From Polyangiaceae bacterium (lineage in GTDB: Bacteria > Myxococcota_A > Polyangia > Polyangiales > Polyangiaceae): a stretch of DNA of 64,000 nucleotides. The notes below the pieces were generated by a model, which did not search any database, was not told the origin of the DNA, and saw only the letters and a list, made by a program, of their open reading frames with translations. The translations under genes and the position numbers were made by a program. Location of the stretch: NCBI GenBank assembly GCA_947475525.1, contig CANJMI010000023.1, positions 29,552 to 93,551 of the forward strand, in the 5' to 3' direction. Shown piece after piece: positions 17,154 through 26,092 of the stretch. Numbering within the stretch: position 1 is the first letter of the stretch; each line of letters begins with the position of its first letter.

Positions 17154-18629
17154 ATGCCGCACCCGTTTCGCATCTACAACACGCTCGCACGCAAGGTTGA
17201 AGACTTCGTGCCGATCGAGGCCGGCAAGGTCGGCCTCTACGTTTGCGGTATGACCGTGTACGACCACTGCCACGTCGGCCACGCCCGCGCGATGGTGGTG
17301 TTCGACGCCTTCACCCGGTACCTGCGCCACCGCGGCTGGGACGTAAATTTCGTTCGCAACTTCACCGACGTCGACGACAAAATTATCGCGCGAGCGAACG
17401 AAAAGGGCCAGGATCCGCTCGCATTCGCGAATCACTTCATCGATGAGTTCCACATCGAGATGAAGGCGCTCGGCCTCGACCTACCGACGCACGAACCGCG
17501 GGTGTCGGAGTCGATGGACGCGATCCTCCAGCTCATCCAAACGCTGGTCGATCGCGGGCACGCCTACGAAGCCGAAGGCAGCGTGTGGTTCAGCGTCACT
17601 ACGTGCGCCGAGTACGGCAAGCTCTCAAACCAGCGCATCGACGAACTGAGGAGCGCCGACGACGTCGCCGGCAAATCGCACAGCGCGGATTTCGCCCTCT
17701 GGAAGGCCGCGAAGCCCGGGGACCCCTCATGGCCGAGCCCCTGGGGACCGGGGCGGCCCGGGTGGCACATCGAGTGCTCCGCCATGGTCGCCAAACACCT
17801 CGGCGAGACGGTCGACATCCACGGGGGCGGGCTCGATCTCGTCTTTCCGCACCACGAAAACGAAGTCGCGCAAAGTGAGTGCGGCGTGGCAAAACCCTAC
17901 GCGCGCTACTGGATGCACAACGGCCTTCTGACGATGGCCGGCGGCCAGAAGATGGGCAAGAGCCTCGGCAACGTCATCAACATTCACACCGCGCTCGCCG
18001 AGTTCCCCGCCGAAGCGATCCGAATCTATTACCTACACAACCAGTACCGCTCGCCGCTCCCTTGGAGCTCGGAGGCGTTACCGGAGGCCCTCGGCATGTT
18101 GAGTCGCCTCTACGACGCCTTTGAAAAGGCCTCGGCGATGGAGGGTAACGAGGACGCGGACAAGGTCGCCAAAGACCTCGGCGAAGACGCGCTTACGGTG
18201 CTCACGCTCGGCCGCAGCTTTGCCGAAAAATTCTATGCGGCCGCGGACCAGGACTTCAACACGGCGCAGGCTCTCGCGCACGTCTTCGAACTCGCGCGCG
18301 CGCTGAACCGTTTCGCCGCTCACAAAAAAGCGAAGAAACGCGGCATGCCCGTGGTCGCGCCGGCGCTCGCCGCATTTGCACTCGTGCGTGAGGCCTTTGG
18401 ACTCTTCACGATGACGCCGCACGAGCTCCACGCCGAGGTAAAATCCAAGCGCCTTGCGGCCCTCGGACTCGACCGTGCCGACATCGAGACCAAACTCGCT
18501 CTTCGCAAGGCCGCACGCGACTCGAAAGATTGGGCACGCTCGGACAGCCTTCGCGATGAACTCGCCGCGCAGAAGATCGAGGTGCTCGACCTCGCCGAAG
18601 GCGTCGAATGGCGGGTCAAACTCGACTGA
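17154..18629 (+). CDS. cysS: Cysteinyl-tRNA synthetase
   Basis: Class I synthetase that charges tRNA-Cys. The HIGH motif is HVGH at residues 40-43, just after Cys31 (YVCGMTVYD), which with Cys/His of GWHIECS and HHENEVAQSEC forms the zinc site that recognises cysteine. KMSKS appears as QKMGKSLGN. Length 491 aa is typical. The frame opens earlier at 17094, but ATG 17154 (MPHPFRIYNTL) matches family N-termini. It stands alone on the plus strand with the GpsA-like gene divergent upstream and a convergent lipoprotein downstream. Confidence 0.97.
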   Translation: MPHPFRIYNTLARKVEDFVPIEAGKVGLYVCGMTVYDHCHVGHARAMVVFDAFTRYLRHRGWDVNFVRNFTDVDDKIIARANEKGQDPLAFANHFIDEFHIEMKALGLDLPTHEPRVSESMDAILQLIQTLVDRGHAYEAEGSVWFSVTTCAEYGKLSNQRIDELRSADDVAGKSHSADFALWKAAKPGDPSWPSPWGPGRPGWHIECSAMVAKHLGETVDIHGGGLDLVFPHHENEVAQSECGVAKPYARYWMHNGLLTMAGGQKMGKSLGNVINIHTALAEFPAEAIRIYYLHNQYRSPLPWSSEALPEALGMLSRLYDAFEKASAMEGNEDADKVAKDLGEDALTVLTLGRSFAEKFYAAADQDFNTAQALAHVFELARALNRFAAHKKAKKRGMPVVAPALAAFALVREAFGLFTMTPHELHAEVKSKRLAALGLDRADIETKLALRKAARDSKDWARSDSLRDELAAQKIEVLDLAEGVEWRVKLD

Positions 18630-18689
18630 GTACGGTGCCCTTAAACACGCGCACGCGGCGGCTCGAGCCTCGCGGGTCCGAGGTCCCCA

Positions 18690-19265
18690 CTATTTTCGCA
18701 GCAGCGGCAGCGGCACGAGCGGCAGCGGCGTAAGCGGCGTCGCCGGAGGAGCCGCAATCATCGGCGGCAAGACCGGCGGCAAAACGATTGGACGCAGCGG
18801 GGCGGCAAGCGGCGGCGGCGCCTCGGGCTCGATTGGAGCCGTCGGATCGGGCCGAGCTGGCGGCAGCGCGGGAGGAGGCGGCTGCTTTGCGATGCCGTTA
18901 GGCTCGGTCCACCACCACGTTCCTTCGGGCTTCGGCGGCACGCGTTGAGGAGCCACGAACCAAGCCGGAGCGTTCAACACCCAGGTGCAATGCCAGCCAT
19001 CGGGGCGGTTGTCACATACCTCGACGTAGGTCATCTGCTTGCCGCAACCGCGCACACCCCTCGTGCGCTCATCGAGCTCGATGACTTCGGTCTGCGGGCC
19101 CGGGCACTGCAGGTCGAAGGTCGCGCGCGCCCGCAGTTGCTGAACGCTCGCTCCCGATGTGCCTACGCACCCGACGAGCGCGAAGGCAGCCCCACCGAGC
19201 AGCGCCAAGCCCGCTCGACTCCGCTTCAACCCGGCAGCCCGAGCACGCACAACCCGCACGCGCAC
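18690..19265 (-). CDS. Lipoprotein with Pro-rich C-terminus
   Basis: Signal with Arg-rich n-region and lipobox FALVGC predicts a lipoprotein. A central part (about residues 40-105) contains four Cys (LQCPGP, VRGCGK, EVCDN, WHCTW) and could be a small disulphide-bonded domain. The last 75 residues are Pro/Ala/Leu repeats (PPPPALPPARP, PPLAAPLRPIVLPPVLPP) typical of envelope-spanning or wall-associated spacers. The GTG start at 19265 shares one base with the TAG stop of the barrel-protein gene, so this is the last gene of the nuclease operon. No known family recognised. Confidence 0.75.
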   Translation of the reverse strand: MRVRVVRARAAGLKRSRAGLALLGGAAFALVGCVGTSGASVQQLRARATFDLQCPGPQTEVIELDERTRGVRGCGKQMTYVEVCDNRPDGWHCTWVLNAPAWFVAPQRVPPKPEGTWWWTEPNGIAKQPPPPALPPARPDPTAPIEPEAPPPLAAPLRPIVLPPVLPPMIAAPPATPLTPLPLVPLPLLRK

Positions 19266-20980
19266 TAGAACCGGTAGGTCCCCGTGAGGCTCAGCTCTTG
19301 GTTCTTGAAGCCATCGGCGGCGAAGCGCCCGTTCTTCACGTCATCGTACTTGTAGCGGAGCGCGAGGAGGCCGGTCTGCTCGTAAACGAACCAGTGCAAC
19401 GCCGCGCGGAATTGGCGCTCATCGCGCTCTTTCTTCAGTGCCGCGCCAACGTCGGTGTTGATGTCCGAAGGCAGCACGTCGAGGTCACCGGCGATGTACT
19501 CACCGAAGTCCGCCGCGAGGAAAAGATGCCGCGGCCACAAGAGCGCGCCGACGGTCGCAAGGTAGCTGTACTGCCACGACCCGAACTCGAGCTCGCGCTT
19601 CCAATAGGTCTCGGCTTGCGCGTAGAAGTGCCACCACTTCACGACCGCGATGCCGTTCCACGCCGGGTAACGCTCTTGCGCGCGCTGGTCGTACTTCACC
19701 CCGACGAGCGCCGCGGCCATGAGCGGCACGGCATTGTAGATGAACGGCGAGTCGTAGCGGCTGTAGTAGCCGACAAGGTTTACGTGGACCTGCGTGCCGA
19801 CCGTCCACGTGTAGTTGGTGTTGTTGTCGGCGTAGAAGCGACCACCGACGTTGCCGTTCGAGTTGCCAGAGCCGCCGCCCGCGAACACGCGGAAGTTAAC
19901 GCGACCGCGCGCGTCGATCGGACCGCCGAACTCGGTTGCGGCGCCATTGCCCTGCTCGAAAGCGGAGAAGACGAAGAACGCGGGTTCGAGAAGTGGGTGC
20001 TTCGAGGCCGACAGAATCGTCTGCGCGGTGAGACCGCCGCCGCCCGAGTTGATGTTGAAATAGTGGCCGCGTTTACCCACCGGCAACTGGAACATCGCGA
20101 AGGTCAAACGTGGCGTCTTTTCGGCGCGCAGGTTCAAGAGAAAGAACGAGTTCTCGATGTTACCGATCGGCCCGAGGAACCGCATCTGCAGCGCCGTGAA
20201 CGCCGTGTCCCACGCATTGAGCGTCTGATCGCCGGGCTTGGTGTCCTCGATGCGGTAGAGCTGGCGCACTTGCGCGACGACCGACAGACGGAGGCCGGCC
20301 TGCGGATTGCAAATCGTCACCTGCGGATCGAAACGGCAGCCAAAATCGGCGCAGTCGGTCTTGCCGTCGCCGTCGTTGTCGTAGCCGTCGGAGCACGCGT
20401 AGTCGTTGCGCTCGCCGTCGACGTCGCCAAACTTGCCGATCAACTGGTCAACCGCGACGCCCTCGTCGAGTGGGGGTAGCGCGAAGGTGTTGCCAACGCT
20501 CCCTTTGACGCCGGGCACTTCGCCCTTCCACTGGCCCCGGCACGCGGCGAGTCCGACGCCATGGCAATCGCGATCATCGCAATCGATCGTGCCGTCGGCG
20601 TCGTTGTCAATGAAATCGCTGCAGAGCGCGTCGGTCTGCTCGTGGACGCCCGTCGTCTTGCATGCGGGAGAATCGATGCAGTCCGAATCCGCGCAGTCGG
20701 TGACCGAGTCGCCGTCTTCGTCGATGCGATCGGAACAGTTGGTCTCCGTGGCGTCCGACGGATTGTTCGCCGCCACAGCCTCGGCTGGAGCCTTGCGTAC
20801 GCGAGGGTCCGCGTGGGCTTCGCCCTTCGGCGCGGCAGGTCCTTTCCCGCGCTTGGCGTCGCGCTCGCTGTCGCCCGCCTCATCGTGATGCTGTTCGCCC
20901 TCAGCCTCCTGCGCGTACGCAGCGCCGTGTGCCGCGACCGAGAGACCCATCGCCCAAAGAGCCAACCACGTATGTCGCAT
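19265..20980 (-). CDS. Outer-membrane beta-barrel protein with N-terminal Ca-binding Cys repeats
   Basis: A cleavable signal peptide (MRHTWLALWAMGLSVAAHG, cut near AYAQ) is followed by an acidic/charged linker, then three repeats of the type CSDFIDNDADGTIDCDDRDC (about residues 80-195), whose DxDxDG loops are EF-hand/thrombospondin type-3-like and each carry a Cys pair. The remaining 360 residues are made of alternating amphipathic beta strands rich in Tyr, Trp and Gly and end in SLTGTYRF with a terminal Phe, as expected for a porin-like barrel recognised by the BAM machinery. ATG 20980 is used here; GTG 20989 would overlap the upstream stop as GTGA. Probably a surface-anchored channel with a periplasmic Ca-dependent module. 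Confidence 0.82.
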   Translation of the reverse strand: MRHTWLALWAMGLSVAAHGAAYAQEAEGEQHHDEAGDSERDAKRGKGPAAPKGEAHADPRVRKAPAEAVAANNPSDATETNCSDRIDEDGDSVTDCADSDCIDSPACKTTGVHEQTDALCSDFIDNDADGTIDCDDRDCHGVGLAACRGQWKGEVPGVKGSVGNTFALPPLDEGVAVDQLIGKFGDVDGERNDYACSDGYDNDGDGKTDCADFGCRFDPQVTICNPQAGLRLSVVAQVRQLYRIEDTKPGDQTLNAWDTAFTALQMRFLGPIGNIENSFFLLNLRAEKTPRLTFAMFQLPVGKRGHYFNINSGGGGLTAQTILSASKHPLLEPAFFVFSAFEQGNGAATEFGGPIDARGRVNFRVFAGGGSGNSNGNVGGRFYADNNTNYTWTVGTQVHVNLVGYYSRYDSPFIYNAVPLMAAALVGVKYDQRAQERYPAWNGIAVVKWWHFYAQAETYWKRELEFGSWQYSYLATVGALLWPRHLFLAADFGEYIAGDLDVLPSDINTDVGAALKKERDERQFRAALHWFVYEQTGLLALRYKYDDVKNGRFAADGFKNQELSLTGTYRF

Positions 20981-20985
20981 CGCCG

Positions 20986-22227
20986 TCACTCGCACACCCG
21001 CTTTTGCTGTTTGCAAACCGTTCCGAGGGGATTCCAGCTGCAGTCCCAATCCTTGCAATCGATGAATCCGTCGCCGTCGTTGTCGAGGCCATCGGAGCAC
21101 CGCGCATCGACCTCCGCGGCGGTCAGCCCGAGGCTCTCTTGACACACGGCCTGTACGGCCGGGTCCTTCGATTTCTTGCACGAGTAATCCGCGCAATCCA
21201 CGAAGCCATTGCCGTCGTTGTCGACGCGGTCGGAGCACTTGTCTGCGGTCGATTCGAGGATCGTGTCGCAGTGCGCCTTCACGGCTGGGTCCTCCGACTG
21301 CGAGCAGCTGTAGTCGCCGCAGTCCGCGAAGCCGTTGTCGTCGTTGTCGATGCCATCCGAGCAGCGTTCGAGGGACAGCTCGAGAACCGAGTTGCAGTAC
21401 GCAAGCACGGCGGGATCCATCGACTGCGAGCAGCTGTAGTCACCGCAGTCCGCGTAGCCGTTGTTGTCGTTGTCGATGCCATCCGAGCAACGCTCGAGGG
21501 ACAGCTCGAGAACCGAGTTGCAGTACGCAAGCACCGCAGAATCACTCGATTTCTTGCAGTTGTTGTCGTTGCAATCGATGTAGCCGTTGCCGTCGTTGTC
21601 TTTGCCGTCCTTGCAGAACGCGACCGTCACCTCGTCGCCGAAGCAAGCATCGCCCTGCGAACACGAGAGCACCGCTTGGCACGTCGCGGTCTTGCTGCAG
21701 CCCGTGTCGCTGCAGTCGATGGCGCCGTCCGAATCGTTGTCCTTGCCATCGGAACACGTCGTGTCGAGGTTCTCGCTGCAGACCGTGACGAAGACGCCGT
21801 TGCGGCACCCGTTGTCCTGGCAGTCGATGAAGTTGTTGCCGTCGTTGTCGATGCCGTCCGAGCAGAGCTCATCGGAGAACTCACGGGTGCAGCAGACCTC
21901 GGCGATGCTCTGGCACTTCGAGTCACCGCAATCGAACTTGCCGTTGCTGTCGTTGTCGATCTGGTCGATGCAGAGATGGAACTCGTTCTCGATCTCATCT
22001 TGCGGGTAAACAGGGACGACTTCCCCGCACTGCCCCGACGAGAAAACGCAGTCCGGATCCTCGCAATCGATCAGGTTGTCGAGGTCATCATCGAGGCCGT
22101 TCGAGCACTTGTCGTCTTCGACTTCGTAGCCGAGCTTGGTGCTCGTCGGCGTGACGAACTCGCAGGCAGCGGCGAGTAGCGTGAGCCCGCCGAGCAGGAC
22201 GGCTCCGCGCATGCGGAAGGAACTCAT
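20986..22227 (-). CDS. Lipoprotein made of Ca-binding DxDxDG/Cys repeats
   Basis: The ATG at 22227 overlaps the nuclease stop as ATGA. A signal ends at lipobox LTLLAAAC. Nearly all of the mature chain is a string of at least nine modules of the form CSDGIDNDGNGFIDCxDxxC separated by 15-25 residues, each with Asp/Asn ligands in DNDxNG order and two or more Cys. Such modules are expected to bind Ca2+ and form disulphides outside the cytoplasm; this is from family knowledge of DxDxDG loops. Two neighbouring modules are near-identical 42-residue copies (21285-21536). No catalytic residues are visible. A stalk or adhesin-like role on the surface is inferred. Confidence 0.85.
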   Translation of the reverse strand: MSSFRMRGAVLLGGLTLLAAACEFVTPTSTKLGYEVEDDKCSNGLDDDLDNLIDCEDPDCVFSSGQCGEVVPVYPQDEIENEFHLCIDQIDNDSNGKFDCGDSKCQSIAEVCCTREFSDELCSDGIDNDGNNFIDCQDNGCRNGVFVTVCSENLDTTCSDGKDNDSDGAIDCSDTGCSKTATCQAVLSCSQGDACFGDEVTVAFCKDGKDNDGNGYIDCNDNNCKKSSDSAVLAYCNSVLELSLERCSDGIDNDNNGYADCGDYSCSQSMDPAVLAYCNSVLELSLERCSDGIDNDDNGFADCGDYSCSQSEDPAVKAHCDTILESTADKCSDRVDNDGNGFVDCADYSCKKSKDPAVQAVCQESLGLTAAEVDARCSDGLDNDGDGFIDCKDWDCSWNPLGTVCKQQKRVCE

Positions 22228-23174
22228 TTCAGGCACCTCGGCTTCGGCGCAATGCGGTAGCGCCGGTCGAACCCGACGTAGATCATGCACGACGCGGGCG
22301 TCTCTTTCAGCGCGCCGAAAGCTCCCGCTTTGAGCAGCTCGTCGAGCTTGGCCTTGACGGGAACGTCGCCCTTCTCGAGAAAAATATGAGCCACCCGGTC
22401 GGTCGCCACGTACTCCGCGAGCAGCGCCAGCAAGTACGGATCTTCGTAGCCGTGCACGATCGGCCGCGTGCGCTCATCGTGGCGCAATGCGCCGATCACC
22501 TCGATGAGCTTGCTGCGTTCGGCGGTCTTCGCCTTCCAGCAGACGTTCTCGCACTCGTCGTAGTCGTCCTGGTGCTTCCACTTGAGGGACGTACCGTCGA
22601 GCGGGGACACGAGCCGGTTGTAGTTGTCCTTGGTGTCGAACCGTTCGCTCGCTGCGTGCGTGCTGGTGATCACCATCGCCGGAACACCCTTCGCCCAAAT
22701 CCCCCGGCGGTGAGCGATCGCGTCGCGCTGGGCCACCAGGAGCCGCATCGGAGCATCGCCGTCGACGCTCAGGACGTGGGCAAAGCCGTTCTTGATCTGG
22801 TCGTATTGGAGGTCCGGGCATATCGCGAGGAAGCGCCCGTAGCCGTCCTTTTCACTCGGATCCAGCGAGCAATTCCACAGGCCACGACGCGCGTTCAACG
22901 TCGCCTGTTTCGCCAGGGAATACATCTCGCGCACCGTCCAGCCGCCCCATTGGTGCGCGGACCCGTACGACTCGAGCGTGTTGTAGCCAGCGAGTCGAGC
23001 CGCGCGGTTGCGATACGGGCCGGCGAGGGAGCGGAACGTGTCACCGTCGTTGAAATAAACGGGGGTGGCGACGCCGTTAATTTTGACCGTTCCGGTCTGC
23101 GCACGCCCGGGCGCGGCCCAAGCGACGACCGCGAGCCCAAGCAAACCGGCGAGAACGGATGCGCTTCGCTTCAC
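22224..23174 (-). CDS. Secreted staphylococcal-nuclease-like (thermonuclease) protein
   Basis: Signal peptide from GTG 23174 (KRSASVLAGLLGLAVVAWA, cut near GRAQ). The OB-fold nuclease pattern is clear: YFNDGDTFRS, then ARLAGYNTLES, where Arg60 and Glu68 have the same 8-residue spacing as Arg35/Glu43 of the staphylococcal enzyme, and KDGYGRFLAIC, where Arg114 matches Arg87 of KYGRxLA. These are the catalytic residues. About 150 extra C-terminal residues contain four Cys (ECENVCW, ASCMIY, RCLK) and have no recognised domain. A GTG at 23225 would lengthen the signal. It heads the coupled four-gene operon; Ca2+ is the normal cofactor of SNases, which fits the Ca-repeat neighbours. Confidence 0.85.
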   Translation of the reverse strand: MKRSASVLAGLLGLAVVAWAAPGRAQTGTVKINGVATPVYFNDGDTFRSLAGPYRNRAARLAGYNTLESYGSAHQWGGWTVREMYSLAKQATLNARRGLWNCSLDPSEKDGYGRFLAICPDLQYDQIKNGFAHVLSVDGDAPMRLLVAQRDAIAHRRGIWAKGVPAMVITSTHAASERFDTKDNYNRLVSPLDGTSLKWKHQDDYDECENVCWKAKTAERSKLIEVIGALRHDERTRPIVHGYEDPYLLALLAEYVATDRVAHIFLEKGDVPVKAKLDELLKAGAFGALKETPASCMIYVGFDRRYRIAPKPRCLK

Positions 23175-23263
23175 GACGCGTCGATAGCTACAGGCGGGGG
23201 CTCGATACGTCAACGAGCATGACACGGCTTTCGTCGATTCAAGATTCGTTCTAAACAGGGTGG

Positions 23264-23779
23264 ATGAGAACGTCCGCGCTGCTCGTTTCGACCACCCTTG
23301 TATTCGCTTGCGCGATAGACCGTTTTCCGGCGCCCGGGAGCGACTTGGCGACGACCGCGACGAGCACGAGCACCACCACCAGCACCACCAGCACCGCGAG
23401 TGGGGGGGGCGAGCTCGAAGACGACGACGCGCTCTGCGCCGATGGAAAGGACAACGACGGCAACGGCATGACCGATTGTTGCGACCCGAGTTGCCAACCG
23501 GACAACGCCCCGGGCGTCACGGTTTGCGTCGGCGACGGCTCCGCGGAGTTGGGCGACGCGCTCTGCGACGATTGCATCGACAACGACAAAAACGGCTACG
23601 TCGACTGCAAGGACTTCGGCTGCTCGAAAGACATGACCGTCACGGTGTGCGGCCACGAAGACACCGATGCGCTCTGCTCGGACGGCACCGACAACGACGG
23701 CAACAACTTCATCGATTGCAAAGACTTCAACTGCTGCAAAAATTCGCAAGTCACCGTCTGCGCGAACGGATGCATGTAA
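23264..23779 (+). CDS. Small lipoprotein with three Ca-binding Cys repeats
   Basis: Signal with lipobox TLVFAC, then a Thr/Ser-rich linker (TSTSTTTSTTSTASGGG) and three modules of the same CSDGTDNDGNNFIDCKDFNC type as in the divergent operon. The second is CDDCIDNDKNGYVDCKDFGC. At 171 aa it is a short relative of the 22227-start lipoprotein, and it faces the nuclease gene across 89 nt, which suggests shared regulation or a common origin. It is preceded by AGGGTGG before ATG 23264. No other domain. Confidence 0.82.
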   Translation: MRTSALLVSTTLVFACAIDRFPAPGSDLATTATSTSTTTSTTSTASGGGELEDDDALCADGKDNDGNGMTDCCDPSCQPDNAPGVTVCVGDGSAELGDALCDDCIDNDKNGYVDCKDFGCSKDMTVTVCGHEDTDALCSDGTDNDGNNFIDCKDFNCCKNSQVTVCANGCM

Positions 23780-23837
23780 ACTTTCTGCGTGAACGCGCGA
23801 TGCTCTGGCCCAAGCGGGGCCTCACCCCGCCGGCTGC

Positions 23838-23911
23838 GCGCCCGTAGCTCAACTGGATAGAGCAGCGGCCTTCTAAGCCGCCGGTCGGTGGTTCGAATCC
23901 ACCCGGGCGTA
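23838..23911 (+). tRNA. tRNA-Arg (anticodon UCU)
   Basis: A full cloverleaf of 74 nt can be drawn: acceptor GCGCCCG with CGGGCGT (first pair G-U), D stem GCTC/GAGC, anticodon stem GCGGC/GCCGC with loop CTTCTAA (anticodon TCT), variable CGGTC, T stem GGTGG/CCACC with loop TTCGAAT, and discriminator A. CCA is not encoded (ACCG follows). It reads AGA codons, which are rare in a GC-rich genome. It lies 39 nt before the PAS histidine kinase start. Confidence 0.97.
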
Positions 23912-23950
23912 CCGAATCTGACCCCCCACCACGCACCGCGCGAGGAACCG

Positions 23951-25153
23951 ATGCCTGCAAGCGACGACCTCTTCAACCTGATCCCCGAGCCAATTCATTA
24001 CGAGGACGCGCGAGGGAGAATTCTTGCCGCGAACCCCGCATGGCTCGAAGCTTTCGGCTACGAGGCCGCGGACGTCGTTGGGCAGCCCGCAACGAAATAC
24101 CTGCTCGTCTCGTCCGGGACCTCCGTCTCTGCCGCCGTCTTGCTCGAAGCCCCTCAGTCCTTGATTCCAAGTGACGAGGAAGGCGAGCGTTTCACCGTGC
24201 TTTGTCACGGCGGAAACCACAAGCCGGTGCTGCGGCGCTGCATCATCGAAGGGGACCGTCGCCTCGTCATTCTCCGCGACCTGATGGCCGAGATCCACCG
24301 CTCGCGCCTCACCGCTCAGCAGGAGCGCCTCGCGTCCGTGGGCATGCTCGCCGCAGGGATCGCCCACGAAATCAACAATCCCATCGGCTTCATAAGCTCG
24401 ATGCTCAATACGATCGAGCGCTACTCGAAACGCATCGGAGAGATGCTCAGCGGATACCGCGCCCTCGACAGCGTCGAGAGCATCGATGACCTCGGTGCGA
24501 AGCTCGACAAACTCGACGGCCAGTGGCAGGCGCAGAACATCGAGTTTGCGATCTCGAGCATTCCGGACTTGCTCTCGCGGTGCAAAGAGGGAGCGAGCCG
24601 CGTCAAGCACATCGTCGACGACCTTCGCTCGTTCGCGCGCAACGACGACGACATCGACGCGCTGATTAGCGTGAACGACGTCATCGAGTCGTCGCTCAAC
24701 ATCGGCTGGAACGAGATCAAGTACAAAGCCGAGGTCGAAAAAGAGCTTGGTGTGACGCCCGAGATCCACGGCAACAAAGGTCGACTCGTGAGTGTTTTCG
24801 TCAATCTCTTCGTCAACGCGGCGCAGGCGATCCCCGAAAAAGGAACGATCACGATTCGCACCGAAACCTCGGGCCGATGGGTCAAGACGACGGTAACCGA
24901 CACGGGCTGCGGCATCGCTCCCGAGCACCGCGCCAAGATCTTCGACCCGTTCTTCACGACGAAGCCGGTCGGCATCGGCACGGGTCTCGGGTTGAATCTC
25001 GTCTACAACATCCTGCAACAGCACGGCGGCGAGATCACGGTTGAGAGCGAGGTCGGCAAAGGCACGACCTTCGTGATCAAGCTTCCGATTCGCGGCGCCA
25101 CCACAGTGCACGCGCCGGAATCGCTCGCCCCTTCGCCGGAGCTGCTCGAATGA
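23951..25153 (+). CDS. Soluble PAS-domain histidine kinase
   Basis: No membrane segment. Residues 1-115 form a PAS-type sensor (IHYEDARGRILAANPAWLEAFGYEAADVVG). His139 in AAGIAHEINNPIGF is the phosphoacceptor of a HisKA domain with a long helical insertion, and the ATPase domain is complete: NLFVNAAQAI, DTGCGIAPEHR, FDPFFTTKPVGIGTGLGLNL. This is the NtrB/NarX-like class often paired with stand-alone receivers. ATG 23951 follows GAGGAACC; the frame runs upstream into the tRNA and is ignored there. The stop overlaps the next gene as ATGA. First gene of a four-gene signalling operon. Confidence 0.95.
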   Translation: MPASDDLFNLIPEPIHYEDARGRILAANPAWLEAFGYEAADVVGQPATKYLLVSSGTSVSAAVLLEAPQSLIPSDEEGERFTVLCHGGNHKPVLRRCIIEGDRRLVILRDLMAEIHRSRLTAQQERLASVGMLAAGIAHEINNPIGFISSMLNTIERYSKRIGEMLSGYRALDSVESIDDLGAKLDKLDGQWQAQNIEFAISSIPDLLSRCKEGASRVKHIVDDLRSFARNDDDIDALISVNDVIESSLNIGWNEIKYKAEVEKELGVTPEIHGNKGRLVSVFVNLFVNAAQAIPEKGTITIRTETSGRWVKTTVTDTGCGIAPEHRAKIFDPFFTTKPVGIGTGLGLNLVYNILQQHGGEITVESEVGKGTTFVIKLPIRGATTVHAPESLAPSPELLE

Positions 25154-25989
25154 CCGTGATCCCACGACGTCGCCAGACCCAGGTCACACGCTCCGACAAC
25201 CGCGTCCTCTTCGTAGACGACGAGGAAGGCGTGCTCGTGGCACTGCAGCACATGGTGGCCGAAACCGACCTCGCGCCAATGGTTGCGTCCAGCGGGGCGG
25301 CAGCGCTCGAGATGCTCGCGACGCACGGTCCGGTGGCCCTCGTTCTGTCGGATTACCGCATGCCCGGCATGACGGGCGTCGACTTGTTGCGCGAGGTCCA
25401 CCTTCTCTACCCGAAGACCCGTCGTCTCATTCTGAGCGGCTACGCCGAGACGCACGCTGTGATGGAGGCCATCAACGAGGGCCACGTCGATAGGTTCCTC
25501 GCGAAGCCCTGGAACGACCAGAAGCTCGTCTTGGCGTTGGTCGAGGCCGTGAACCAGTACCGCAAAGAAATCGAGAACGAGCGGATGGTCCAGAAGCTCG
25601 AAGAGCGCAACCTCGAGCTCGAGCGCGTGAACGAGGAACTCGAGGAAAAAGTCCGCACGAGCATCGTTGATCTCGAGTCGACCGCGTTGTTCACGGCACA
25701 CGAGTTTTTGGAGCGTTTGCCCTATGCGCTCTACGGCTTCGACTCGAACCGCCGCCTCGTCGCGGTGAACGAACTCGGGCGTGCGTTCGCGAACACGGCG
25801 ACGCCGCCTTCCGTCGGAGATTCGCTCGCGTCCGTGCTTCCACCGGCGATGGTGCCCATCGTCGACGAGGCGATAAGTTTCGGTCAGCCGAAGAGCGGAA
25901 CTGTGCCGGCGAGCGGCCTAAGTTACGATCTCGAGTTCGTTGCGCTCGGTGCAAAGCGCTGCGTCATGGTGCTGCTGAGGCGACTGTGA
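25150..25989 (+). CDS. Response regulator with coiled coil and PAS-like C-terminus
   Basis: Receiver domain at about residues 15-135: acidic FVDDEEG, phosphoacceptor Asp68 in LVLSDYRMPGMTG, Ser in LILSGYAET and Lys in RFLAKPWNDQ. This subtype, with KPWN and a following helix, is the one often fused to HD-GYP or kinases. A charged coiled coil (about 140-175, ERMVQKLEERNLELERVNEEL) leads to a PAS-like domain (YALYGFDSNRRLVAVNELGRAF). There is no DNA-binding or enzymatic output, so it likely passes the signal by protein contacts. ATG overlaps the kinase stop, so the two are probably a cognate pair. Confidence 0.93.
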   Translation: MTVIPRRRQTQVTRSDNRVLFVDDEEGVLVALQHMVAETDLAPMVASSGAAALEMLATHGPVALVLSDYRMPGMTGVDLLREVHLLYPKTRRLILSGYAETHAVMEAINEGHVDRFLAKPWNDQKLVLALVEAVNQYRKEIENERMVQKLEERNLELERVNEELEEKVRTSIVDLESTALFTAHEFLERLPYALYGFDSNRRLVAVNELGRAFANTATPPSVGDSLASVLPPAMVPIVDEAISFGQPKSGTVPASGLSYDLEFVALGAKRCVMVLLRRL

Positions 25990-26083
25990 TGCGGCACGTC
26001 TCCCGAAGTCCTTACCTTGAAACTAGCCAAGTTCGCGAATCGGCGCGAGTATGCGCGATGCTGAGATCGGGGGAGCGACTCTT

Positions 26084-26088
26084 GGAGG
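26084..26088 (+). promoter_or_regulatory. Shine-Dalgarno for the second receiver gene
   Basis: GGAGG, 4 nt before GTG 26093. It favours GTG 26093 over the upstream ATG 26051. Confidence 0.75.
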
Positions 26089-26092
26089 CCAC

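Noticed and set aside
20929..22179. 416-codon plus-strand frame across the Ca-repeat lipoprotein
   Set aside because: Its repeats mirror those of the real gene on the other strand; the translation (Ala/Val/Asp runs) has no recognisable fold.
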